Positions 1-6,022 of a stretch of 11,375 bases of DNA are shown piece after piece (the stretch's first letter is position 1; each line of letters starts with the position of its first letter). Below the pieces are notes generated by a model. That model had not been told where the DNA came from. It worked only from the letters and a program-made list of their open reading frames with translations, and did not search any database. A program made the position numbers and the translations under genes. The DNA is from CAYRIF01 sp964424205 (lineage in GTDB: Bacteria; Bacteroidota; Bacteroidia; Cytophagales; Cyclobacteriaceae), in NCBI GenBank assembly GCA_964424205.1, contig CAYRIF010000107.1, positions 1 to 11,375 on the forward strand. Reading direction: 5' to 3'.

Positions 1-723
1 ACCTTGAATTATGCCTATACACTTAAAAAAGCATCGGAAATATTAGAGTGGTTGGGCTATCGTCAGAAATCTAGTGCATATAGAAATCAAGGAATTAAAT
101 ACGCAGAAATAGTACGGAAACTTTGTTTTGATACCGAAAAGGGAATTTATGCTGATGACCCGGAAAAGACTTTTTATGACCAACGTGCTAGTGTTCTCGC
201 GGTACTTTGTGGCGCACATAATCCATCTGAGTCAAAGCAATTAATGGCAAAGTTATTGAAAGAGGAACTGCAGTATGATAGTAAGGTCAATTTATTCTAC
301 TATTTCTATCTTTTTGAAGCCATGGAAAAAACGGGTGTCGGTGATTTTAGTAAGGAGTTGCAACCATGGAAAGACATTGTAGCGATGGGTTTATCGGGCA
401 CACCTGAGAAACGGATTGAGCAGAATCCGCGCTCGGATATGCATCCATGGACGGCACATCCTGTGCATTTCTATTTTAGCGTGGTCGCTGGAATAAGACC
501 TACGAGTCCTGGTTTTAGCACCATCGAAATAGCACCAAACCCAAATGAGTTAAAGACTATTGAAGCTACGTACCCAACCGTACATGGTAATATTTCCCTT
601 AACTTGTCTTTTGACAAAAATAATCAGGTCAAGGGAACTGTGTTTTTACCGCCGGGAATTACAGGCGTTTTTAAGTGGAAAGACAAGACACTAAACCTTA
701 CTGTAGGAGAGAATAAGCTGTAG
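1..723 (+). CDS. Alpha-L-rhamnosidase-like glycoside hydrolase (GH78 type), C-terminal part
   Basis: The reading frame is open from the first base and ends at TAG 721-723, so this is the last 240 codons of a longer gene; the TTG at 4 is not a convincing start. The first ~155 residues look like the end of an (alpha/alpha)6 barrel: helical stretches, a YDQRASVLAV segment around codons 59-68, then RSDMHPWTAHP around codons 144-154. The last matches the conserved GH78 region where an aromatic-rich RS-x-x-HxW-x-AxP loop lines the active site. A GIRPTSPGF segment and a beta-rich tail follow, as in the C-terminal beta-sandwich of GH78. The family hydrolyses terminal alpha-L-rhamnose from plant or bacterial glycans, usually in the periplasm or at the surface in Bacteroidota. 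The catalytic acids expected further upstream are outside the window. It converges with the gene at 765-1454 across 41 bp. Confidence 0.82.
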   Translation, partial: TLNYAYTLKKASEILEWLGYRQKSSAYRNQGIKYAEIVRKLCFDTEKGIYADDPEKTFYDQRASVLAVLCGAHNPSESKQLMAKLLKEELQYDSKVNLFYYFYLFEAMEKTGVGDFSKELQPWKDIVAMGLSGTPEKRIEQNPRSDMHPWTAHPVHFYFSVVAGIRPTSPGFSTIEIAPNPNELKTIEATYPTVHGNISLNLSFDKNNQVKGTVFLPPGITGVFKWKDKTLNLTVGENKL

Positions 724-764
724 CAAAAAACATTATTTTTGTTATCTTCTCTTCTAGCAATACG

Positions 765-1454
765 CTAATATATGAAAGGGATTAGTTTTTTTGTATGCGC
801 GCTATATTCATCAAATTGATCTTTATACTTTCCTTCTAAGTATTTGTCTAAGGCTGGAATATTCCAAAAAGCAAAAAGACAAAAAAGGAGCACTGGAATT
901 GCTATAGCATAATAATTTCTGGTAATAAGCGCATAAGCACTCACCCATAAAACATCTCCAAAGAAATTTATGTGCATCGAATATTTAAAAAGACCGATGG
1001 TATAAAGTTTTCCCTTATTCTCGGGTCGTTTTTTCCAGAAATGTCGTTGTAATTCTGAAACGGTGTTTAAGCAAGAGCCAATGGAAAATAGGAGAATAGC
1101 CAAGTAGTCTATCCAATCTATTGCTGTTGCTCTATGGTACACTAAAAACGAAAAGCCTATGAAGTATAATGAAAATGCCATTGGTACGCTTAAAGACTCC
1201 TCCCAGGGAATTTTTCTTTTAAGCAAGTATAGCATCATAAAGGACATGCGTATGAAGACGATAATGGAGAAGGTAAATATGATTATTCTGCTTGTATGAT
1301 TTCCATCTATTGGCGCTATACCCAGTTTACTGAATATAAAGGTGCCTCCACCTTCAAACAGCACCCAGTAGGCGAGTACTAAAAGCAATATTTCAATGAC
1401 TATGATTACTATTTTTTGCGGAGTACTTTTTGATTTGACACTATACAAGTCCAT
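765..1454 (-). CDS. Steroid 5-alpha-reductase C-terminal/DUF1295-like integral membrane protein
   Basis: The protein has 229 residues with about six or seven hydrophobic segments (roughly 14-33, 65-85, 95-112, 117-135, 160-182 and 185-203). The C-terminal third carries the pattern seen in DUF1295 and isoprenylcysteine methyltransferase-like proteins: a glycine-led YTIGLFKYSMHINFFGD segment (160-176), in place of the usual G-L-x-x-x-x-R-H-P-N-Y-F-G-E, then a helix pair and the ending KYLEGKYKDQFDEYSAHTKK. The usual RHPNY is degraded to YSMHINF, so NADPH-dependent reductase activity cannot be assumed. Related proteins act on lipids or steroids in the membrane. The ATG at 1452-1454 lies 3 nt after the stop of the TetR gene, so the two are almost certainly cotranscribed and this protein is the likely regulated effector. 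Membrane location is well supported; the family assignment is moderately supported. Confidence 0.65.
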   Translation of the reverse strand: MDLYSVKSKSTPQKIVIIVIEILLLVLAYWVLFEGGGTFIFSKLGIAPIDGNHTSRIIIFTFSIIVFIRMSFMMLYLLKRKIPWEESLSVPMAFSLYFIGFSFLVYHRATAIDWIDYLAILLFSIGSCLNTVSELQRHFWKKRPENKGKLYTIGLFKYSMHINFFGDVLWVSAYALITRNYYAIAIPVLLFCLFAFWNIPALDKYLEGKYKDQFDEYSAHTKKLIPFIY

Positions 1455-1457
1455 GCG

Positions 1458-2018
1458 CTATATATTATTTAATGTGTTAAAATATTTATTGATGTCTTCA
1501 TCTGGGAAAACGGCAAACCAAAAAAACATTCCTTCAAACTTTGAAATGATTTTCATAGACTCTTCTTCTCCTTTCTCTTTCGATAATTTTTTTTCTGTGA
1601 TATACTTTTTGCTCAGTGTCTCTTTGAATTTTTTATAGAAATATTGAACCGTCTCTTTAAATATTCCCATGTTGTTATAGGCTTCAAAAAATAAGATGAA
1701 ATACTTTGAAATATTATTTTTGGTCATGGATTTTATTTCAGAAACAAATTCGGAGTACATGTTTGTCATTAATTTCAAAAAGTTCTCTAAAGAGTTGCTT
1801 TCGACCAACGACCAATCGAATTCTCTATAATAAGATAGAAAATAATAATCAATTACGTATTCATATATGGCTTGTTTACTCTTAAAGTGATGATAAAAGG
1901 CTCCTTTTGAAAGTCCTGAGTTACTGACAAGCTGGGATATGGCAGTAGCTTTGTAGCCATGTTGGACGAATAGCTGAAAGGCTACTGCTGCAATTTGCTG
2001 TTTTGTATTGTTGTTCAT
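1458..2018 (-). CDS. TetR/AcrR-family transcriptional repressor
   Basis: The protein has 186 residues from the ATG at 2016-2018. I chose this start because the open frame continues upstream to 2135, but that extension lacks TetR features and would run through the operator. Residues 4-50 form the TetR DNA-binding domain: KQQIAAVAFQLFVQHGYKAT is helix 1 with its turn, and ISQLVSNSGLSKGAFYHHFK (about 27-46) is the helix-turn-helix with the family signature G-x-x-K-G-x-x-Y-x-H-F. The rest is helical and would form the ligand pocket and dimer interface; residues 130-155 are rich in Lys and Glu. A palindrome lies immediately upstream of the start codon, and the membrane-protein gene follows by 3 nt. 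The simplest reading is an autorepressed two-gene operon released by a hydrophobic ligand. The ligand is unknown. Confidence 0.92.
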   Translation of the reverse strand: MNNNTKQQIAAVAFQLFVQHGYKATAISQLVSNSGLSKGAFYHHFKSKQAIYEYVIDYYFLSYYREFDWSLVESNSLENFLKLMTNMYSEFVSEIKSMTKNNISKYFILFFEAYNNMGIFKETVQYFYKKFKETLSKKYITEKKLSKEKGEEESMKIISKFEGMFFWFAVFPDEDINKYFNTLNNI

Positions 2019-2020
2019 AA

Positions 2021-2034
2021 ACCAACCGTTTGGT
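2021..2034 (-). promoter_or_regulatory. Predicted TetR operator next to the repressor start
   Basis: The plus strand reads ACCAACCGTTTGGT, a 14-bp palindrome with 6 of 7 base pairs matching between half-sites. The ACCAAC/GTTGGT type of half-site is familiar from operators of several TetR-family regulators. It ends 3 nt before the start codon of the TetR gene, so a bound dimer would cover the transcription start or the ribosome-loading region. This is inference from position and symmetry. Confidence 0.6.
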
Positions 2035-2037
2035 ATG

Positions 2038-2069
2038 TAAATATAAACAAAAAAACTAGAATCACGAAA
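2038..2069 (-). promoter_or_regulatory. Candidate promoter of the tetR-membrane protein unit
   Basis: On the minus strand TTTC (2069-2066) is followed after 20 nt by TATATTTA (2045-2038). This is close to the Bacteroidota promoter pattern TTTG-N19-21-TAnnTTTG, with one mismatch in each box. The predicted transcription start would fall inside the ACCAACCGTTTGGT palindrome. The same TATATTTACAT string occurs in front of the gene starting at 6445. Confidence 0.4.
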
Positions 2070-2224
2070 GGCTATGATGCTAACAGTACTATTATGATAA
2101 CAAAAACCGTAAATAGTACGTCTCCTTTCGCCCATATATTTGCTAAAAAATTAAGCCGCAATGATGTCTATTCATGAATTTCATGTATCACCTGAACAAA
2201 ATATGATTCAAATTATTTATACGT

Positions 2225-2243
2225 CATTTTAAAATTAAAATGG
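2225..2243. promoter_or_regulatory. Palindrome CATTTT-N6-AAAATGG upstream of the LytTR gene
   Basis: CATTTTAA and TTAAAATG form a perfect 8-bp inverted repeat around two central bases (2225-2242). It lies about 22 bp upstream of the candidate -7 box at 2265-2272, where an operator or activator site would be expected. A copy matching at 17 of 19 positions lies at 6580-6598. AT-rich palindromes arise easily by chance, but the matching pair makes a binding site more likely. Confidence 0.4.
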
Positions 2244-2264
2244 AATAATTCAACTAAATATTGC

Positions 2265-2272
2265 TATGTTTG
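2265..2272 (+). promoter_or_regulatory. Candidate -7 box of the LytTR operon
   Basis: TATGTTTG matches the Bacteroidota -7 consensus TAnnTTTG at every defined position. No good TTTG box is seen about 19-21 nt upstream; only ATGG is there. This fits a promoter needing an activator, perhaps at the 2225-2242 palindrome. It implies a leader of about 95 nt before the ATG at 2374. Confidence 0.35.
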
Positions 2273-2333
2273 ATATGCAGAACGTTTCTTTATTGCTGCC
2301 TAAATGGTAATTCTAGACAGTTATATGTAACGC

Positions 2334-2349
2334 ACTAATGTTGATTAGT
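2334..2349 (+). promoter_or_regulatory. Small inverted repeat in the LytTR gene leader
   Basis: ACTAAT and ATTAGT flank a 4-nt GTTG loop, ending 24 nt before the LytTR start codon. It could be a weak leader hairpin or a protein-binding site. It precedes a purine-rich AGAAAGGGG stretch that may act as the ribosome binding site. Six base pairs in AT-rich DNA is modest evidence. Confidence 0.25.
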
Positions 2350-2373
2350 ACCAATTATTTAGAAAGGGGTTAA

Positions 2374-3207
2374 ATGTTTTTGAATAAAAATATACCATAC
2401 ACACAGACTACAAGAAATCAATTTATAATTGCTTTACTGTTGGGTGTTTTTGTTTCATTTATTGTTATTTTTTTACAACCTTATGGTGCTGGGTTAAATG
2501 ATTTCCCCTTTAAGAACATTTATTTTATAGGTTACGGTGTTTTGACTTTTTTACTTTATCTATTGACTTTTTTTGTTTTTAATTTTTATTTCCAAAAAAC
2601 CAAAAGCTGGAAATGGTTGGAAGAATTGCTATTTATTTTCCTTTTTGTTTCACTCCTTATTATTTTAGCCAATTTTTATACAGAACTTATCATCAATAAA
2701 AAACCATCGCGTATTACTTTTAAACATCTGATTGCATGGTTTCAGGTATTGTTTGTGGGATTTGGAATAATTATTGGTATTGTCACGGTGTTGTTACGGA
2801 AGCACTTTGCGGAGCAAGAATTAATTGAAAATGAACCGTCCTCACTAAATGCTAATCTAGTAATTGATAATAAGAAAAAAGTACAGATTAGGAGCATTTT
2901 AAAAAAGGATAAATTTGAGTTAGAATTTTCTAAAATAGTATATGTAAAATCAGAAGATAATTATGTATTTGTTTATTATTTAGAAAATGAAATATTATGC
3001 CATAGAATGCTAAGAAGCACTTTATCTCAGCTATACCAACAACTTCCGCAGTTAGTTAAAACACATCGATCTTATTTAGTAAATCCTATTTATATAGACA
3101 GTGTGTTAGGGAATTCGCAGCATGCAAAACTTAGTCTAAAAAATGTGGATGCTAGCATTGCTGTTTCAAAAACTTATTATCATTCACTTAAACAAAGTAT
3201 TCATTGA
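2374..3207 (+). CDS. Membrane-anchored LytTR-type transcriptional regulator
   Basis: The protein has 277 residues. Four hydrophobic helices fill the N-terminal half (about 17-35, 48-71, 83-103 and 118-141). A linker of about 35 residues joins them to a C-terminal LytTR DNA-binding domain (about 172-276). The domain shows the usual landmarks: KIVYVKSEDNYVFVYY (187-202), where family members have an I-x-Y-I-x-A-x-x-N-Y strand, and then KTHRSYLVN (229-237). There is no receiver domain, so it is not a classical response regulator; the membrane part probably senses the envelope directly. LytTR proteins bind paired sites near promoters of neighbouring genes and often of their own gene. The start is supported by AGAAAGGGG about 4 nt upstream. 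The three downstream genes on the same strand are the obvious candidate targets; the 124-nt gap to the next gene leaves room for its own promoter. Confidence 0.9.
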   Translation: MFLNKNIPYTQTTRNQFIIALLLGVFVSFIVIFLQPYGAGLNDFPFKNIYFIGYGVLTFLLYLLTFFVFNFYFQKTKSWKWLEELLFIFLFVSLLIILANFYTELIINKKPSRITFKHLIAWFQVLFVGFGIIIGIVTVLLRKHFAEQELIENEPSSLNANLVIDNKKKVQIRSILKKDKFELEFSKIVYVKSEDNYVFVYYLENEILCHRMLRSTLSQLYQQLPQLVKTHRSYLVNPIYIDSVLGNSQHAKLSLKNVDASIAVSKTYYHSLKQSIH

Positions 3208-3303
3208 CCACAAAAGCATAGTTTTTCGCCCCAAAAAATACATATTAGTAACAAAGACCATTCGCTGACAACAATTCTTTTTCTATCTCTATAATTAAAT
3301 ATT

Positions 3304-3334
3304 CATTTGTATTGAAAATCAAATAATACAAATG
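3304..3334 (+). promoter_or_regulatory. Perfect 10-bp inverted repeat containing the start codon of the M50-like gene
   Basis: CATTTGTATT (3304-3313) and AATACAAATG (3325-3334) are exact reverse complements separated by 11 nt. The arm centres are 21 bp apart, about two helical turns, which suits a dimeric DNA-binding protein contacting one face. The last three bases of the right arm are the ATG of the next gene. In RNA the repeat would form an AU-rich hairpin burying the start codon. The left arm also overlaps TTCATTTG (3302-3309), a candidate -7 box, and a start from that box would leave the left arm out of the transcript. Operator and translational switch are therefore both possible, with the operator favoured if that promoter is real. 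Confidence 0.5.
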
Positions 3335-3877
3335 CATACTAAAAAAATCATTATATATATTGGGATTTCCGTATTGGTGGGAATGGCATCTATTTTTTTC
3401 CATGAACGCTCTCACTGGTTAGTCACCGAATTATTCGGTTATGAAACAACTTTTACGTTAAACACCTCTCAGGTCATCGATCAAACAATCCAACTATCGA
3501 GAATTGAGCGACTATTGACTGCTTTTGCTGAGCCACTATTTACCATTTTTCAAGCGGTTGTTTTTTATTTAATCTTAAATGAAAGAAAACGCATTCTCTT
3601 ATATTCATTTTTGTTTTATCCATTTACACTTAGATTCGGCGCAGCAATTGCTAATGTTTTTCAGCCCAATGATGAAGGAAGAATTAGTTTGGATTTAGGA
3701 TTGCCGCTTAATACAATTTCGATTGTTGTCGTCGGCTTTTTGTTTGTATTGATAGTACGAATATCAAAAAAATATAACTATTCCTTTTTATTTAATTTCC
3801 TAACTTTTCTTTTAATGGCTTCAATTGTCATTTTGATCAGTTACCTAGATGCAAAATTTTACCTAAGAATAGTTTGA
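3332..3877 (+). CDS. M50-like integral membrane protein with HExxH motif (putative intramembrane zinc protease)
   Basis: The protein has 181 residues and about four to five membrane segments (roughly 5-24, 62-82, 88-108, 126-143 and 151-171). At the end of the first segment lies HERSH (His24, Glu25, His28), a literal HExxH zinc motif followed by W-L-V-T-E-L-F-G. This layout resembles the HExGHxxxAxxxG start of M50 (site-2 protease/SpoIVFB-like) membrane peptidases. AEPLFT (66-71) occupies the place of the conserved GP-L of that fold, and NDEGRISLDLG (113-123) offers acidic residues (Asp114, Glu115, Asp121) for the third zinc ligand. Length is close to that of a minimal M50 core. It sits after the LytTR gene and 2 nt before the aspartic-protease-like gene. 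Catalytic activity is inference: the Gly before the second His is missing, and a non-proteolytic membrane protein is possible. Confidence 0.6.
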   Translation: MHTKKIIIYIGISVLVGMASIFFHERSHWLVTELFGYETTFTLNTSQVIDQTIQLSRIERLLTAFAEPLFTIFQAVVFYLILNERKRILLYSFLFYPFTLRFGAAIANVFQPNDEGRISLDLGLPLNTISIVVVGFLFVLIVRISKKYNYSFLFNFLTFLLMASIVILISYLDAKFYLRIV

Positions 3878-3879
3878 TT

Positions 3880-4860
3880 ATGAAAATACTAAAGAAGACA
3901 TTAATAATTCTATTCCTCTTTACAATGATATTAGTTACAAGCACCGTCATTTACTATCATTATTGGAGAGGTTCACAAACCTTAAATACATTCTATGATT
4001 TTTCAGAGCCTGCACTGATAGATTATAACCCTATATATTGGAAAACGGGAAATATCGGTGACTTGGAGATAGAAAAAACGGCACTTTTTATACAGGTTAA
4101 AGTAAATGGACTAAACCAAAAATTTTATATGCAGTTGGATACGGGCACTCCAGAAACAGTATTTTACGGAAAAATAATAACGCAACTTACTGACAAACTC
4201 CCAAGTTTAAAACCCCAACATCAGATGGGTAGTACCTATTACCTTAATAAGGTATTACTGCATGTTGGAAAAACAAAGTTAAAGGCAAAGCAAATTAGAG
4301 TTTTACCTTCAATGGGGAATGCGGTTTTGGATACCTCGTTTACGGTAATCGGGACATTAGGGTTTGACGTTTTGGTAAATAGGACGCTGGTGCTGAATTT
4401 TAAGAAAAATAAATTAGCAATTACCAGTAAAGATATTGACAAGATAAATGCAAACGCACATCTCGTGAAAGGTGCAAGTGTTTCACAATTTCCTATTCTA
4501 CTACCTGCTACTATTAATCATCGGCAAGTTAGACTTTTTTATGATTCTGGTTCCAGTATGTTTTCAGTTCTTACAAGTATTCGTAATCTCTCTAAACTAA
4601 AATCTGATGTTACAACTGACTCGCTTTGTTGTGTTAATAACTGGACGAGGCAGCTCATGGTGTATAGAAAGACAATCACTAGTAAAATAAAGATTGGAAC
4701 CATATTGGCAAACAATAAATATGTGTATGGAATGGATATTATGGGTAAAGTAGATTATTTACCCGATTGGTTTTTATACGGTATTACAGGGAATAAGCTA
4801 TTTGACAATAAGATCATTATCATAGATAATAAAAACAATCAATTCGGGATTATTAATTAA
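3880..4860 (+). CDS. Membrane-anchored two-lobed aspartic-protease-like protein
   Basis: I take the ATG at 3880, 2 nt after the stop of the previous gene; an in-frame TTG at 3874 would overlap that stop and is less likely. The product has 326 residues. One N-terminal hydrophobic helix (about 7-26) is a signal anchor. Lobe one has MQLDTGTPETVFYG (about 84-97) with catalytic-type DTG at 87-89, then VIGTLGFDVLVNR (about 156-168), similar to the hydrophobic-Gly flap-closing segment of retropepsin-like domains. Lobe two has LFYDSGSSMFSVL (about 219-231) with DSG at 222-224 and ends in GITGNKLFDNKIIIIDNKNN, like the C-terminal strands of pepsin-type lobes. Both Asp residues needed for an active pseudo-dimer are therefore present in one chain of pepsin-like length, which is uncommon in bacteria. 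It presumably acts in the periplasm, tethered to the inner membrane; its substrate is unknown. Confidence 0.7.
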   Translation: MKILKKTLIILFLFTMILVTSTVIYYHYWRGSQTLNTFYDFSEPALIDYNPIYWKTGNIGDLEIEKTALFIQVKVNGLNQKFYMQLDTGTPETVFYGKIITQLTDKLPSLKPQHQMGSTYYLNKVLLHVGKTKLKAKQIRVLPSMGNAVLDTSFTVIGTLGFDVLVNRTLVLNFKKNKLAITSKDIDKINANAHLVKGASVSQFPILLPATINHRQVRLFYDSGSSMFSVLTSIRNLSKLKSDVTTDSLCCVNNWTRQLMVYRKTITSKIKIGTILANNKYVYGMDIMGKVDYLPDWFLYGITGNKLFDNKIIIIDNKNNQFGIIN

Positions 4861-4870
4861 AATATATATT

Positions 4871-5749
4871 ATGAAAACTATAAAAAAAATATTAACTGGG
4901 ATATTTATTACAGTATTATCTGTATTGGTTATTGGAATGCTGTATATAAGAGTTACGAGAAAAGTAGATGCGATTATTTTTCAAGGAGATAATTTTAAGC
5001 CTTATGAAAAATTCACTTCTAAATTTAATGTGGAAGAGGGTTTTGTAAATGTAGCGGACGGTGTAGTGCTACATACAGCACTTTTTAAGCCTGATTCAAT
5101 GGAACCGATAGCCACTATTTTTAATCCAATGGGAAAAGGAGAGAACATGTTGAATGCACAAAAATTCTATCCCGCACTTATTCACAAAGGGTTTCAAATA
5201 TTTACTTTCGAATACAGAGATATTGGCTTATCAACGGGAAAATCAGACAATTCACAAACTTTAAAAGAGGATGTATTATTTTTATTTGATGAATTATTAA
5301 AAAACAAAAGTGTCGCTAATAAGCCAATTATTGTTTGGGGGCAATCTATGGGATCAGCTTTTGCTACCATGGTGGCAAAAGAAAGACAAGATAGAATTAG
5401 TGGTTTGGTATTGGAAGGTGCATTTAGTTCATTTCCTGATATTGCAAAACATTATGCTAGTTTTATACATTTGAATAATTTTAAATGGCTAATTCCAATA
5501 GTTATGCACAACGATTTTCCAGCGGAAGAGGAAATAAAGTTCATTCATAAACCTGTAGTTATTATACATAGTACCCAAGATAAGGCGGTGCCTTTTGCAC
5601 TTGGTGAAAAACTTTATAAAGCGTCAAACAAAGAAAATACTATTTTCTGGAAAATTAAGGGAGAACATGTTCAAGGAATAAAGCTTTATGAACAGCAGTA
5701 CGTTCAAAGGATGATGGGTATTTTGGACACAGCCAGCACTATCAACTAA
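4871..5749 (+). CDS. Membrane-anchored alpha/beta hydrolase
   Basis: The protein has 292 residues. A Lys-rich start and one hydrophobic helix (about 7-26) anchor it, placing the hydrolase domain outside the inner membrane. The domain carries the nucleophile elbow VWGQSMGSA (155-163) with Ser159, an acid in HSTQDKAVP (233-241, Asp237), and His266 in KGEHVQG, giving a complete Ser-Asp-His triad in the right order and spacing. FNPMGKGEN (84-92) is in the position of the oxyanion-hole loop, and EYRDIGLSTGKS (114-125) matches the Y/F-D-x-x-G-x-G-x-S segment of serine aminopeptidase-like (Hydrolase_4) members. Esterase, lipase-like or peptidase activity are all possible. It starts 10 nt after the aspartic-protease-like gene and is the last gene of the four-gene plus-strand run. 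No convincing terminator follows. Confidence 0.88.
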   Translation: MKTIKKILTGIFITVLSVLVIGMLYIRVTRKVDAIIFQGDNFKPYEKFTSKFNVEEGFVNVADGVVLHTALFKPDSMEPIATIFNPMGKGENMLNAQKFYPALIHKGFQIFTFEYRDIGLSTGKSDNSQTLKEDVLFLFDELLKNKSVANKPIIVWGQSMGSAFATMVAKERQDRISGLVLEGAFSSFPDIAKHYASFIHLNNFKWLIPIVMHNDFPAEEEIKFIHKPVVIIHSTQDKAVPFALGEKLYKASNKENTIFWKIKGEHVQGIKLYEQQYVQRMMGILDTASTIN

Positions 5750-5958
5750 TAGCTATCTAAAGACAAATGATGTTTTGAATTTTAGTGTATTATAATTAAA
5801 GGATACTATTTGTAGCCTGCTTAAAAAACGTTAAAATATTGAATATTAAGATGTTAATGGTTTTTATAGAATTTGATGAAGTAGCGGTTAAATCTTTACC
5901 TATTAAAAACCAAACGCTAAGTTTAATAGATGTTAAGATGTCTTTAGAAAAAAGTACA
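5750..5958. other. Intergenic stretch with a possible very small ORF
   Basis: No known gene was recognised here, between the hydrolase stop and the minus-strand terminator. On the plus strand the frame ATG 5851 to TAA 5959-5961 stays open for 36 codons and reads MLMVFIEFDEVAVKSL and onward; no clear ribosome site precedes it. In DNA this AT-rich, 36 open codons is weak evidence. A short TAGCG/CGCTA inverted repeat (5882-5886 and 5915-5919) is also present but has no T-run. Confidence 0.2.
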
Positions 5959-5994
5959 TAAAAAAACTAGAACCACAATACTCCGTGATTCTAG
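5959..5994 (-). terminator. Rho-independent terminator of the 140-aa membrane protein gene
   Basis: On the minus strand CTAGAATCAC (5994-5985) pairs with GTGGTTCTAG (5976-5967) across an 8-nt loop: ten pairs including one G-U. A run of seven T residues (5966-5960) follows at once. It begins 28 nt after the stop codon of the minus-strand gene ending at 6023. Confidence 0.85.
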
Positions 5995-6022
5995 CAAACT
6001 GTAAATGGAGATACTACTATCT

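Noticed and set aside
4..6. TTG at position 4 as a start codon for the first gene
   Set aside because: The frame is open to the window edge and the encoded part begins in the middle of a GH78-type domain, so the gene is truncated, not short.
724..741. CAAAAA-acatta-TTTTTG hairpin just after the GH78 stop codon
   Set aside because: The stem is only six A-T-rich pairs with no proper T-run beyond it; too weak to call a terminator, although one is expected between these convergent genes.
1396..1638. 80-codon plus-strand open frame over the reductase-like/TetR junction
   Set aside because: It overlaps two well-supported minus-strand genes, has no recognisable domain, and its hydrophobic content is explained by the complementary strand.
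2049..2066. ACTAGAATCACG string upstream of the TetR gene resembling one arm of the 5967-5994 terminator
   Set aside because: Its partner arm is missing, so no hairpin forms here; the shared 10-12 bases look like coincidence or a decayed terminator arm.
2170..2179. Perfect palindrome ATTCATGAAT in the tetR-lytTR intergenic region
   Set aside because: A 10-bp AT-rich palindrome is expected by chance at this scale and has no second copy or promoter relation that I can see.
5882..5919. TAGCG/CGCTA inverted repeat as terminator of the LytTR cassette
   Set aside because: Five base pairs with a long loop and no following T-run do not make a convincing terminator.
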